DNA from: an uncultured Bacteroidota bacterium
Lineage (GTDB): Bacteria; Bacteroidota; Bacteroidia; Chitinophagales; Chitinophagaceae
Assembly (NCBI GenBank): GCA_903929195.1
Contig: CAIYTT010000028.1
Span: 46,925 to 110,924, forward strand
DNA length: 64,000 nt
Direction: 5' to 3'
Shown here: piece by piece, positions 54,316 to 63,896 of the stretch
Layout: each line of letters begins with the position of its first letter
How positions within the stretch are numbered: the stretch's first letter is position 1
Program-made: the position numbers and the translations under genes
The notes under the pieces: generated by a model
Seen by the model: only the letters and a program-made list of their open reading frames with translations
Told to the model about the DNA's origin: nothing
The model's database searches: none

Positions 54316-55782
54316 TTATCTGTTTAAAGTTTTAAATGATTCTAATAATTCTTCTTTATCATCAAAATGATGCTTTATTCCTTTTATTTCTTGATAAGTT
54401 TCATGCCCTTTTCCTGCAACTAATAGTATATCGTCTGTTTTTGCTAGCATTACTGCGGTCTTTATTGCAGCCCTTCTATCCGTAATTCTCAATACTCTTT
54501 CTTTTTGTGCCGTATTCAAACCTTTTTCCATTTCATTCAATATCTCTTCCGCATCTTCACTCCTTGGATTGTCTGATGTAAGAATTATTTTATCACTGTG
54601 TCTGCAAGCAGCCTCAGCCATAATTGGGCGTTTGCTCCTGTCTCTGTCGCCACCACAGCCAATTATAGTAATTAATTGTTGTCCATTTGTACGCAATTGA
54701 TTGATGGTTGCTAAAACATTCAGCAAAGCGTCAGGTGTATGTGCATAGTCTATAATACCCAATATTTTATCTTTGGGAGACAAATAAGTTTCAAATCTTC
54801 CGGCAGCACCTATTAAACCGCTTAATACAGCTAATACTTGTGTTTTATCTTCGCCTAATAAAATACCGGTACCATAAACAGCCAATAAATTATATGCGTT
54901 AAAGATTCCTATCATTCTAAAATGAGCCTCAATACCATCTACATTTAAAACTAAGCCACTTAAATTATTTTCTAATACTTTACCTTTTACAGTAGCAGGC
55001 ATTTTAAGGCTATAGGTATTTTTTGCCGCTTTTGTATTTTGAAGCATAACTAAGCCTCTTTTCTCATCGGCATTTGTAAGTGCAAATGCTGTTGACGGAA
55101 GATTATCAAAAAATAGTTTCTTTACTCTTATGTATTCATCAAATGTTTTATGATAATCTAAATGGTCGTGTGTGATATTCGTAAACACACCGCCGGCAAA
55201 AACAATACCTGCAATACGTTCCTGATGAATGGCATGTGAACTTACCTCCATAAAAACATGTGTACAGCCTTTGTCTGCCATTCTTTTCAGCAAAAATTGA
55301 ATGGAGATAGCATCAGGGGTGGTGTGGGTTGACTCCTCTGCTTCGTCTTCAATAATATTCTTAACAGTAGAAATAAGCCCGCATTTATAGCCCAAACCTT
55401 TAAATAAGTTATAGAGTAGGGTTGCAGTTGTTGTTTTGCCATTTGTGCCGGTAATACCAACCACCTTCAATTGCTGCGATGGATACCCATAAAAAGCACT
55501 TGCCATTAAACCGGCTGCATTAGCTGCATTAGCTACTACAATATAGGTAATATTAGCATCTATTTCAGTTGGTGGCTTTTCGCATATTATAGCCACAGCA
55601 CCTACTGAAATTGCTTTTTCTATATAATCATGCCCATCGCTAAGTGTACCTTTTATAGCAAAGAAAGCACTAGCATTGTTTACTTTGCGAGAGTCTACAC
55701 ATAGATTATTGATGCCAATAGCAGTATTACCCACAATTTTTATGGGTTTTATTGGCATTAATAGGTCTTGTAATGTTATCAT
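54316..55782 (-). CDS. murE: UDP-N-acetylmuramoyl-tripeptide synthetase (meso-DAP-adding)
   Basis: MurE adds the third residue of the stem peptide. The 488-residue product has [18 protein letters not shown] near 105-122, [44 protein letters not shown] and, near 400, [15 protein letters not shown]. The DNPR motif is that of enzymes that add meso-diaminopimelate, so Gram-negative-type DAP peptidoglycan is expected. It overlaps the end of ftsI by one base. Confidence 0.96.
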   Translation of the reverse strand: MITLQDLLMPIKPIKIVGNTAIGINNLCVDSRKVNNASAFFAIKGTLSDGHDYIEKAISVGAVAIICEKPPTEIDANITYIVVANAANAAGLMASAFYGYPSQQLKVVGITGTNGKTTTATLLYNLFKGLGYKCGLISTVKNIIEDEAEESTHTTPDAISIQFLLKRMADKGCTHVFMEVSSHAIHQERIAGIVFAGGVFTNITHDHLDYHKTFDEYIRVKKLFFDNLPSTAFALTNADEKRGLVMLQNTKAAKNTYSLKMPATVKGKVLENNLSGLVLNVDGIEAHFRMIGIFNAYNLLAVYGTGILLGEDKTQVLAVLSGLIGAAGRFETYLSPKDKILGIIDYAHTPDALLNVLATINQLRTNGQQLITIIGCGGDRDRSKRPIMAEAACRHSDKIILTSDNPRSEDAEEILNEMEKGLNTAQKERVLRITDRRAAIKTAVMLAKTDDILLVAGKGHETYQEIKGIKHHFDDKEELLESFKTLNR

Positions 55783-57893
55783 TAGCTTAGTTGTAATATT
55801 ATATTTTGTCCTTTAATAATTTTTGCTCCCGGCGGTATCGATTGAGATTGCACTTTACCTTTACCAACAACCTGCACTCTTAACCCACCGCTTTCAAGCA
55901 TATAAACTGCATCTTTTAAGCCCATTCCACTTACGTCAGGCACTAAATTTTTATATAATTTGGCGGGTTGCATTGCAATGTGTTTACTTATGGAATCTGT
56001 TGTTAAATGCATCAACACATCCATATAATCGCCTGTAGGTGCTTTATGTTTTTGTATGCCGTTCAGTAGTATTTCATAAGCTCTGCCGGTGGCTAATTTT
56101 GCCGGTATGGTATTGCTTTTTATTTTAGACAAACTGTCAAGCGGGTCGTCCCAGCCACCCATATTTAATGAAAATATTTTATCTGCAACTTTCCTAAATA
56201 CAGGAGCAGCAATTAAACTACCATAATAATTTTTTGAATTAGGCTTTGTTCTTAAAACCACACAAATAGTATATTTTGGCTCTTCTGCGGGAATAAAACC
56301 TACAAACGAGCCTTGATAAACCTTGTCATTATACGTTATGCCTTTGTCTGCTACTTTGGCAGTACCCGTTTTACCTGCAATTGTATAATAGGGCGATTGT
56401 ATATCGTGGGCAGTTCCGTTTGTAACAACTGCTTTCAAGCATTTCATTATTTGGTCATAAGCACCCGATTCCGTAATATTTTCTGCAAGTACGGTTGGTT
56501 CTACTGTTTTAATAACTCTGCCATATTCTTTTACTGAACTAAGCAAATAAGGTTTCATCATTTTGCCTTTATTTGCAATGGCATTATATATCATGCAAGT
56601 TTGCATAGGTGATATTTTCATTACATAACCGGTAGCCATCCAAGGTAGCGAAGTAGGATTCCAACCGGAACTGTCGGGTGTAATCAATTTAGGTTTCAGT
56701 TCTTTAGGCAAATCTATACCCGATGTATTATTAAGACCCAATTTAACCATGTGGTCTATAAATTTCCTTGGTTTGTCGCCATAATTGTTATTAGCAAGCT
56801 TAGCAAATGCGGCATTACTTGATTCTGCAAATGCCTTCCAAATGGGCATTTTATGCAAACCTAAATGCGAATCCTTCATTGCTTGTCCTTTAAAAAATAT
56901 CACGCCCCCTTCTGCATCAACTGTATCGTTTACATTTATTTTACGGTCGTTTAATAACGACAGTAAGGTTACTAATTTAAATGTAGAACCGGGTTCGGTA
57001 GGATATAAAGCATAATTATAATCCTCTAAATAAGAGCCGTCTTTTTGGAGACCTAAATTAGCTAGTGCCTTTATTTTTCCGGTCTTTACTTCCATTACAA
57101 TACAAGTACCTCTAATACAATCAAATTTTTTCATAACACTCATTAAGGAGTCTTCTGCTACATTTTGTAGGTTCAAATCTATTGTAGTAACAATATCTTT
57201 ACCGTTTTGTGGTTCTATTTCTGTTCCTTCCAATGCTCGCCATTGTGAATTCAAATTTTGCTTTTGAGACAATCGTCTGCCATTAATACCACTTAGATAT
57301 TTGTCATATTGACTTTCTAAGCCTGTTTTATTACTGTCTCTAAAACTACCCACGGCACAAAAACCTATTTTATCGTAAGGGCTTGGTAAAGACCTTTTAG
57401 ATTTAGATGTTTCTATAATACCTCCAAAACCTTTTCCTTTTCTAAAAATGGGCAGATTTCTTAGTAAGTCATACTGATTAAATTGTAATTTCTTGCCTAC
57501 ATGGTATCTATCCTCTTCATCATTATATGCTTGTATCAATTCCTTTTTATATTGATCTGATGATTTATCGGTAAATATGGAGGATAAACAATCGCTTAGG
57601 GAATCTAAATTATGATTAAATAAGGCAGTGTCTCTTATAACTGAAAAATCAAGATAAACATCAAAAACCGGTATAGATGTACTAAGTAATACACCGTCTT
57701 CGCTGTAAATACTGCCTCTTTCTGCAATTAAGGTATCAAAACGAATATGCGATTCGGATGTAGGTATGGTGCGTAGTTTCTTACCCTCAAATGTTTGTAT
57801 CATAGCAGCCTTAACAATAATTGCTAAGCCAAACAAACAAATGCCGGTAAAAGCGATATACACCCTTAATCTTATGTTTTTCCTTACATCCAA
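55782..57893 (-). CDS. ftsI: Penicillin-binding protein 3 / division transpeptidase FtsI with PASTA domain
   Basis: FtsI crosslinks septal peptidoglycan. The 703-residue product has one N-terminal membrane helix (about 12-30), AERGSIYSEDGVLLSTS of the dimerisation part, the active-site Ser in EPGSTFKLVTLL, SSN in AESSNAAFAKLA, KTGT in AGKTGTAKV and a C-terminal PASTA-like domain (about 640-703, VPDVSGMGLKDAVYMLESGG). Full length for Bacteroidota FtsI; the PASTA is usual there. First large gene after ftsL. Confidence 0.95.
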   Translation of the reverse strand: MDVRKNIRLRVYIAFTGICLFGLAIIVKAAMIQTFEGKKLRTIPTSESHIRFDTLIAERGSIYSEDGVLLSTSIPVFDVYLDFSVIRDTALFNHNLDSLSDCLSSIFTDKSSDQYKKELIQAYNDEEDRYHVGKKLQFNQYDLLRNLPIFRKGKGFGGIIETSKSKRSLPSPYDKIGFCAVGSFRDSNKTGLESQYDKYLSGINGRRLSQKQNLNSQWRALEGTEIEPQNGKDIVTTIDLNLQNVAEDSLMSVMKKFDCIRGTCIVMEVKTGKIKALANLGLQKDGSYLEDYNYALYPTEPGSTFKLVTLLSLLNDRKINVNDTVDAEGGVIFFKGQAMKDSHLGLHKMPIWKAFAESSNAAFAKLANNNYGDKPRKFIDHMVKLGLNNTSGIDLPKELKPKLITPDSSGWNPTSLPWMATGYVMKISPMQTCMIYNAIANKGKMMKPYLLSSVKEYGRVIKTVEPTVLAENITESGAYDQIMKCLKAVVTNGTAHDIQSPYYTIAGKTGTAKVADKGITYNDKVYQGSFVGFIPAEEPKYTICVVLRTKPNSKNYYGSLIAAPVFRKVADKIFSLNMGGWDDPLDSLSKIKSNTIPAKLATGRAYEILLNGIQKHKAPTGDYMDVLMHLTTDSISKHIAMQPAKLYKNLVPDVSGMGLKDAVYMLESGGLRVQVVGKGKVQSQSIPPGAKIIKGQNIILQLS

Positions 57894-57921
57894 TTTATTT
57901 ATTGTTTATATTTATTTTAAT

Positions 57922-58296
57922 TTATTTATCTATTATAAAGCTGTCCGATTTTATTTTGTATGCCGGCATTAAAGAAGGCATTAAGCCAATTTTACTTGCA
58001 TTTTCAAGCACTTTCGCTTCACTTTTCTCGTTTCTTAAATTTGATTTAGCATACTGATATTTCCATCTTAACTCTTTCAACACTTCACGTCTTGCATTCA
58101 ATTCCTTTTGCATGTCTATTGCATGACGGCTATTGCCAATATAAAGTACACCTAAAAGAGCCAAAAAAGTAAGAAAAGGAATATTGCTGACAATAGCAGT
58201 ATAGGACATTTTTTCAACAAGGCTACGCCAATCCGAACGTACCCTTTCTGCCGGTGTCATATTTTCTTGTTCTATATTTTTTTCTTCAATACTCAT
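57922..58296 (-). CDS. ftsL: FtsL-like division protein
   Basis: The 124-residue product has a cytoplasmic start, one membrane helix (NIPFLTFLALLGVLYIGNS, about 38-57) and a periplasmic coiled coil (MQKELNARREVLKELRWKYQ ...), the FtsL/FtsB design. Sequence identity to E. coli FtsL is not expected. It overlaps the end of rsmH by four bases and precedes ftsI, exactly the FtsL position in dcw clusters. Confidence 0.8.
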   Translation of the reverse strand: MSIEEKNIEQENMTPAERVRSDWRSLVEKMSYTAIVSNIPFLTFLALLGVLYIGNSRHAIDMQKELNARREVLKELRWKYQYAKSNLRNEKSEAKVLENASKIGLMPSLMPAYKIKSDSFIIDK

Positions 58297-59192
58297 ATTT
58301 TTTCTGCTATTCTTAAATGCGCACTTCTGGCACGCGGATTTTCTTTAACTTCTTCTGCACTCGGCTCAATAGGCTTTGCGTTAATAGGTTTCAATACCAA
58401 TTCTTTAGGTTCTTCCATTATATTCGGTTCATCCCAACGTCCTTTTTTTATAAACTGTTTTACTAATCTATCTTCCAGCGAATGGAAAGAAATTACAGAT
58501 AAGCGACCACCTGAATTTAAACTTATTGCAGCCTGAGCTAATAATTCTTTCAATGCACCCATTTCATCATTTACTTCTATACGTAAAGCCTGAAATACCT
58601 GTGCCATATATTTATTAGGATTCCCTATTAAAATTTGAGCCAATATAGCTTTAAGTGCTTCGGTAGTATTTATATCCATGCTTTTACGCATAGCTACAAT
58701 ATGCCTTGCCAACTGTCTCGAATTTCTAACTTCGCCATATAATTCAAATAGCTGATGCAATTGTGCTTCGGTATAGGTTTTAAGAATAATAGCTGCATTC
58801 AAGCCTGCCCTTTTATCCATTTTCATATCTAAAGGGCCATCTGTTCTTATAGAAAACCCTCTTTCGGCTGTATCAAATTGAAAAGAACTTACACCTAAAT
58901 CTGCTATAATACCATCAATTGATTTAAAACCATGCAATTTTAAAAACCGGTTCAGATACCTGAAATTCTCTTTTACAGGTATTAGCCTGCTGTCATCCGG
59001 TTTATTTCTCCAAGCATCTGCATCTTGGTCAAACGCTATTAAACGACCGTTTTCGCCCAATTGTTCTAAAATTGCCTTACTATGTCCGCCGCCACCAAAA
59101 GTTGCATCCACATAAATACCCTCTTTTTTTACCATTAAAGCATCTGTAGCTTCCTTTAATAGCACTGTTTTATGGTAAAAATGGGTGGTCAT
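58293..59192 (-). CDS. rsmH: 16S rRNA (cytosine-1402-N4)-methyltransferase
   Basis: RsmH (MraW) methylates C1402 of 16S rRNA with SAM. The 299-residue product has FYHKTVLLKEATDAL, VDATFGGGGHSKAIL, FDQDADAW, LGVSSFQFDTAERGFSIRTDGPLDMKMD, QVFQALRIEVNDEMGAL and VISFHSLEDRLVKQFIK near the end, all hallmarks. It lies 12 nt after mraZ. Confidence 0.96.
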   Translation of the reverse strand: MTTHFYHKTVLLKEATDALMVKKEGIYVDATFGGGGHSKAILEQLGENGRLIAFDQDADAWRNKPDDSRLIPVKENFRYLNRFLKLHGFKSIDGIIADLGVSSFQFDTAERGFSIRTDGPLDMKMDKRAGLNAAIILKTYTEAQLHQLFELYGEVRNSRQLARHIVAMRKSMDINTTEALKAILAQILIGNPNKYMAQVFQALRIEVNDEMGALKELLAQAAISLNSGGRLSVISFHSLEDRLVKQFIKKGRWDEPNIMEEPKELVLKPINAKPIEPSAEEVKENPRARSAHLRIAEKI

Positions 59193-59204
59193 TCGAAAAT
59201 CAAT

Positions 59205-59663
59205 TTAATTTGTTGTTTGTTTCTTAGTCATTACTTTTTGCGCAAGCATACTATAATCATCGGCATCCGTATTTACAACATTATAATAAGTATCTTTGTC
59301 CCAAATTTCCACTTTGTTGCCTTGTGCCGATAATACAGCATCTTTTACAATACCTACCCTTTCTTGTAAGGGCTTGGGAAGTAATAATCTGTCTGCACTA
59401 TCTGCTTCTACAATAGTTGCACCATTCAAAAACCACCGTTTAAACTTTCTTGCATCGGCATCAAACTCATCCAGTTCGTTAATTCTGGCAGATATTATCT
59501 GCCATTCATCCATTGTATATAAATTAAGACAATTTTCTATACCTCTATTTATTACAAACTTATCGCAGCTACCGTCCGGAAACTGCTTACGCAAACCGGC
59601 AGGTAGAAGGAAACGTCCTTTGGCGTCAATTGCTATTTCATATTCACCAAGAAGATTAATCAT
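59205..59663 (-). CDS. mraZ: Transcriptional regulator MraZ
   Basis: The 152-residue product has two AbrB-like (SpoVT/MraZ) halves: LLGEYEIAIDAKGRFLLPAG and a second DSADRLLLPKPLQERVGI ... VEIWDKDTYY. MraZ binds repeats ahead of its own operon and is an autoregulator of dcw genes in several bacteria. The upstream DNA here has the matching repeats (59671-59742). First gene of the dcw operon. Confidence 0.95.
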   Translation of the reverse strand: MINLLGEYEIAIDAKGRFLLPAGLRKQFPDGSCDKFVINRGIENCLNLYTMDEWQIISARINELDEFDADARKFKRWFLNGATIVEADSADRLLLPKPLQERVGIVKDAVLSAQGNKVEIWDKDTYYNVVNTDADDYSMLAQKVMTKKQTTN

Positions 59664-59670
59664 TGCAAAA

Positions 59671-59743
59671 GTGGATAAATTTCACCACAAATCTACACAT
59701 TTAAACACAAATCTACACATTTTTAATGCAAATTTTATCCACA
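59671..59743 (-). promoter_or_regulatory. Symmetric mraZ operator with two direct repeats containing promoter -7 elements and a DnaA-box-like site
   Basis: Two direct repeats lie at 59686-59702 and 59706-59722, 20 bp apart. On the minus strand each reads AAATGTGTAGATTTGTG and each holds TAGATTTG, a perfect TAnnTTTG element; the nearer one (59688-59695) is 24 nt from the mraZ ATG. They are framed by inverted GTGGATAAA-type sites at 59671-59682 and 59730-59742. The latter includes TTATCCACA (59735-59743), a perfect DnaA-box sequence. The repeats fit MraZ boxes (GTG-containing, spaced by two helical turns). So the promoter appears embedded in the repressor site. Binding is inference. Confidence 0.65.
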
Positions 59744-60837
59744 TGTTATTAAATATGCTGAAAACCTTTACTGTATTGGTTTTTGGAAGTTTTGAATAAG
59801 AAAAAAATATTTTTTGTCCTGTAAAAGCACTGTATAAAGTGTGAATTAGTGTTGATTTTGTGTTAATAACCTAAAAACAGGGGATGTAATAGTAAAGAGA
59901 AAGGGGAAAGATGAAATAGTTAAATAGATTGGGTATGGAAATAGCACCGGCAAATACATTTGTATTTTTTGTTATTTAAAAAATACAAAGACACGGCAGC
60001 TACTTCACTCTCAAATTTTTGAAATTGGGATTCACTTTTTCATTAAAGAAATTTGGTAATAATTTGGATGATAAAAATGCAACTATATACACAACTTTCG
60101 CAAGTGTAATCCTTTTTGAATCATATAAAAAATAAAAAATTTTTATTACGTATTTGCCTCCGGAATGCGAAAGCTTTTATTTCATTATCCCAATACAGAC
60201 AAAAAAAACTGCATACGATATGTAAGGAGAGGTTTTTACTCTTGCTAATGAAATACATTCATGTAAACAAAAAGATGTCTAACTTATTTTCACAATTTGG
60301 TTTGGGATTCTGATATTTTTCTGAAACACAAAATCCAAAACAAACTATTCCCAATTTTCCACCAATAATATTTAACAGTCAGTAACACCTGTAGTTATAA
60401 CTCAAGGTGGCTCTTTTTTATGATTTTTTTTGAATTGAGTATCAGTTACAAAGACTTTTTTATAGCGAACTTGCCTATAAATTCAATCCCTAAAATGTAA
60501 AAGGTATCCTAAAAAATTATAACTTATATTGAAACAAAAATAAAGAAATATTAATAAACCATATACACCATTCCACATACAAACTATACAATAATCATAA
60601 TTGAACACCAATGATAATAAACAAAATTTATTATCATTATTTTATTAAGTATAACGAATTGGCAGCTTTGTGATTTTGAATATGCAAAATAATTCATTAA
60701 ATAATTGTAATTTATGAGGTAACATTACCATCTCTTTTTTATACAACTAGGTACTCCAAAATAATTGAACCCTAATGTAGAAAATTAGGCTCAGATTCGC
60801 AGGTTAATTGGATGAAATAAGACTTAGTACTACCCTA
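59744..60837. other. Long gene-free stretch upstream of the dcw operon
   Basis: About 1.1 kb with no credible frame; a 65-codon plus frame at 60116-60313 has no start support or family look. Composition is AT-rich with many A and T runs. Only a single DnaA-box-like site is near (59735), so I do not call an origin. A TGGCTC(T)6 tail near 60410 resembles a weak terminator. It may be a decayed accessory gene region between Septu module 2 and the dcw operon. Confidence 0.4.
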
Positions 60838-61620
60838 TCAGTCTTCCATAGATAAAGCAACCATTTCGGCAATATCCATAACTTTTACACTATCTTCTTG
60901 TTCTAAGTTTTTTACACCATCTGTAAGCATTGTTGTGCAAAATGGACAATTAGCTGCAATAATTTTACTGCCTGTATCTACTGCTTCTTCGGCACGATTA
61001 AAATTAACCCTGTCGTCGCCCTTTTCTTCTTCTTTAAACATTTGTCCGCCACCGGCACCACAACACATACCATTACTACGACAGCGTTTCATTTCTACTA
61101 CTGCGGCATAAAGTGCATTCAGTACCTCCCTTGGAGCTTCGTAAACACCATTACCCCTGCCTAAATAGCAGCTATCGTGGTAAGTAACCGTTTTATTATA
61201 AAACTCGTTCCATGTTTTAATTTTTATTTTACCCTCGCTAATAAGTTCGTTAAGGAAGGTTGTATGATGTACCACATCATAATTGCCGCCTAAAGCAGGG
61301 TATTCATTCTTCAGTACATTAAAACAATGAGGACAAGTAGTTACAATTTTTTTTATGCCATAACCATTTAGCACATTAATATTGTTGTAAGCCATCATCT
61401 GGAAAAGGAATTCGTTACCGGCACGGCGAGCGGGGTCGCCGGTGCAACCTTCTTCTTTACCAAGTATAGCAAATTGAATACCAGCTTTATTTAAAATTAG
61501 AGAAAATGCCCGTGTAACTTTTTGGGCACGTTGGTCGAAACTACCGGCACAGCCTACCCAAAAAAGTACTTCGGGTGTTTCGTTATTAGCAATAAATTCT
61601 TGCATTGATTTTACTTGCAT
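60838..61620 (-). CDS. CCG-domain iron-sulfur protein (HdrB/LutA-like heterodisulfide-reductase subunit)
   Basis: The 260-residue product has two cysteine-rich (CCG) domains: first FWVGCAGSFDQRA, EGCTGDPARRAG and CPHCFNVLKNEYP near 18-110; second TYHDSCYLGRGNGVYEAPRE near 149-168, SNGMCCGAGGG near 193-203 and ANCPFCTTML near 230-239. Such subunits hold an unusual [4Fe-4S] site and act in quinone- or disulfide-linked redox chains (GlpC, LutA, HdrB). In Bacteroidota the usual upstream partner is a larger Fe-S membrane oxidoreductase. Here the upstream neighbour, 20 nt away on the same strand, is ptuB of Septu module 2. So the redox gene may be co-transcribed with a defence module, or its partner has been displaced. 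Confidence 0.85.
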   Translation of the reverse strand: MQVKSMQEFIANNETPEVLFWVGCAGSFDQRAQKVTRAFSLILNKAGIQFAILGKEEGCTGDPARRAGNEFLFQMMAYNNINVLNGYGIKKIVTTCPHCFNVLKNEYPALGGNYDVVHHTTFLNELISEGKIKIKTWNEFYNKTVTYHDSCYLGRGNGVYEAPREVLNALYAAVVEMKRCRSNGMCCGAGGGQMFKEEEKGDDRVNFNRAEEAVDTGSKIIAANCPFCTTMLTDGVKNLEQEDSVKVMDIAEMVALSMED

Positions 61621-61640
61621 TGTAGTCTGTTTTTAAAGTT

Positions 61641-62387
61641 TTAAAAGTTGATTGGGTTTTTAAGGAAATAAGAACGGAGCATTGAGGCGTATTCGGTCTC
61701 GTCAGTCTGAAAGTTTATCAAAAACTCTTTGGCTGCTTGTCTTTGATTTGTTTCAGGATGTCCAAGTGCCAAATTATAAATAACTTTTATGAATTCTAAA
61801 TTTTTTCTTCTATCATCATTAAGTGTTAACCTGTTTAGTCCTAGTTTTTCAATAGTAACATTACCTCTTGCATTTCCATTAATTGTAATGGCAATTTCAT
61901 CAATAAAAGCAATATATAATTCCGGGTCATCATTTACAGGATGAATAAATAAAGGTTCTTCGTCTAAAATATTTTGGTTATGGTTCAAAGCTCTTTGCGA
62001 CGGATTGGATAATGGGAAAAAGTTCTTTTTATTTTCACGATTACAAATTTCACACGAAACAAACAAATTATCCCAATTGTATGTAAGCCAATAATAGCCG
62101 GGTTTATTTACTTTCTCTTTATTTTGAATCCATCCTGCTTTAGGTCTGTAATGTTCAACATCCCCTGGTGATACATGATTGAAACTTGATTCACAAAAAC
62201 AACATTTATTATTTTGCAAGTCAATTATTGTTTTTTTAACTTGTTTATGCCCATAAATATTAGGTTTGAATTTAAAATCAAGATTATCGCTATTAAATTC
62301 AGCTTTTAATTTTTCAGTTTCTGCGTCTCCCTTAGTAACTAAAATTTCAGGTGGGTCAGAGTTTATTTTTCTATTAATTCTGATCAT
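61641..62387 (-). CDS. ptuB: PtuB-like HNH endonuclease of a Septu defence module (module 2)
   Basis: The 248-residue product has Cys62-x2-Cys65 (CCFC), Glu-His79 in VEHYRPKAGW, Asn107 in YNWDNLFVSC and Cys112-x2-Cys115 (CEIC), then FFPLSNPSQRA and DEEPLFIHP. This is the typical TIGR02646/PtuB arrangement. It differs strongly from module 1 PtuB (VEHYRPK against IDHYIEV). Its start overlaps the end of the ATPase gene by 14 nt. Nuclease action on DNA (or tRNA, as in some related systems) is inferred from family. Confidence 0.85.
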   Translation of the reverse strand: MIRINRKINSDPPEILVTKGDAETEKLKAEFNSDNLDFKFKPNIYGHKQVKKTIIDLQNNKCCFCESSFNHVSPGDVEHYRPKAGWIQNKEKVNKPGYYWLTYNWDNLFVSCEICNRENKKNFFPLSNPSQRALNHNQNILDEEPLFIHPVNDDPELYIAFIDEIAITINGNARGNVTIEKLGLNRLTLNDDRRKNLEFIKVIYNLALGHPETNQRQAAKEFLINFQTDETEYASMLRSYFLKNPINF

Positions 62388-63732
62388 TTTGAATTTTTTT
62401 ATTTTTTAAAAAAGCAGCAGCTTGTTTAATTATTTCCATCGCATCTATTTCTTCTTTAGTGTTAGCTGTAGGTAAACTATGCGATACCTCGTTTAATTCA
62501 TCTAATCTTTCTTGTTCTTTTGTGGTCAATTTCGCCTTTTGAATCAATTTAGTTCTTTCTTCCATTAGTTTTTCAACTTCAGGGTTTCTTGTACCTATAT
62601 CAAATAAATCGCTTGATAAAATTTGGTCTATCCGCCAATTTCTTACAAAATTTTTATCATTAATAATTTTCACAATAAATTCATCACCAACTTTTTCCTT
62701 TTTTAGTACAATTATATTGGCATCTTTAGGGGCGCTTTGTACAATTAATGGGCTGTGAGCCGTAACAATAAATTGTGCATTGGGGAACCTTTTTTCTAGA
62801 AAATCAAAAATATCTCTTTGCCATTTGGGGTGCAGGTGTAAGTCTATTTCATCTACAAGTATTACAACAGGCTCATGCAGTGGATTAGGGGATTTTGGAT
62901 ATTTTTCAACCATTCGTGCAAAAACATCTAAAATCCATGCCACCATTGATTTATAACCAAGACTTAAATTATCCATACTAACCCAACCAAAAGGGGTTTC
63001 AAATTCAATTACAGGTAAATAATTTTTATCATTATTATTTTTTTCAACTAATCTTATATTATTTATATCAGGAAGTATACCTTTTAACAGTTCAAATATT
63101 TTATTTCTATTTTCTAAAGCAGCATCTTTGCCAACATTTCTTAACAAAGAATAATCACGCTGCATGAACCATTCTTTTGTATTAATCAATTTTGCATCAA
63201 TATCAAAAAGAGTAGCAGATATTTCAGGGTTTATTTCATCATCTGTTAAAATTTTAGAACTCATGAAACGGTTAGCTCCATATCCAAGAATAAAAATATT
63301 TTCATAATAAGCCTTGTCAATTAGTTCTTTTCCAAATTGACTTGAATCAAATATTCCAATCATTAATTGTGTAAATCCAATTGTAAATATCTCATTATGT
63401 GAATTAATCAATTTGCAATATACTTCTGTGTCAGTATATAATCTGTCGTATTGATGAATATTAGATGTTTTGCTGAAATCTTGATATTTGTTCTCTAAAC
63501 ATGAAATTTCTATAATAGGTTCGTCTAAAGGTTGGATTATTATACGTTGTTGCATCCCCGCCAAACACTGCAACAAAGTAGTTTTACCTGTACCGTTATC
63601 GCCCAGAATTACATTCCATTTTTGCCATTCGCCTTTATCATTGCTTAATTTTAAAATGGCTTCATCACCAAAACACCTTACGTTTTGCAGTTTTAGTTCT
63701 GTAAAATAGATTCCTTTATTTTCGTTTGCCAT
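62374..63732 (-). CDS. ptuA: PtuA-like AAA ATPase of a Septu defence module (module 2)
   Basis: The 452-residue product has Walker A GDNGTGKTT at 44-52, the FILGYGANRFMSS segment, signature-like NLSLGYKSMVAWILDVFARM, Walker B VVILVDEIDLHLHPKWQ near 292, FIVTAHSPLIVQSAPKD, and a C-terminal coiled region (LMEERTKLIQKAKLTTKEQE). It overlaps ptuB by 14 nt. Not a recent duplicate of module 1: only the ATPase motifs correspond. First gene of its operon; a divergent FtsK-like gene begins 164 nt upstream. Confidence 0.83.
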   Translation of the reverse strand: MANENKGIYFTELKLQNVRCFGDEAILKLSNDKGEWQKWNVILGDNGTGKTTLLQCLAGMQQRIIIQPLDEPIIEISCLENKYQDFSKTSNIHQYDRLYTDTEVYCKLINSHNEIFTIGFTQLMIGIFDSSQFGKELIDKAYYENIFILGYGANRFMSSKILTDDEINPEISATLFDIDAKLINTKEWFMQRDYSLLRNVGKDAALENRNKIFELLKGILPDINNIRLVEKNNNDKNYLPVIEFETPFGWVSMDNLSLGYKSMVAWILDVFARMVEKYPKSPNPLHEPVVILVDEIDLHLHPKWQRDIFDFLEKRFPNAQFIVTAHSPLIVQSAPKDANIIVLKKEKVGDEFIVKIINDKNFVRNWRIDQILSSDLFDIGTRNPEVEKLMEERTKLIQKAKLTTKEQERLDELNEVSHSLPTANTKEEIDAMEIIKQAAAFLKNKKIQNDQN

Positions 63733-63896
63733 TTGTTGTATTTATTTAATATTTTTATACTTTAAAGCATCACTCAAAACTCTTAGAATTTTACCGAGAA
63801 AATCGGCAAATTTTGCTATAATCTTTTAGGGTTAAATACATAATGTCTATTTATTATATTATTATAGTATAATTTAAGTGATTTTGACAAAAAAGA

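Noticed and set aside
59735..59743. Origin of replication near mraZ
   Set aside because: Only a single perfect DnaA box and no cluster, no dnaA/dnaN neighbour; more likely part of the mraZ operator or chance.
60116..60313. 65-codon plus-strand frame
   Set aside because: No promoter, no signal or domain, in an AT-rich gene-free stretch; looks like chance.
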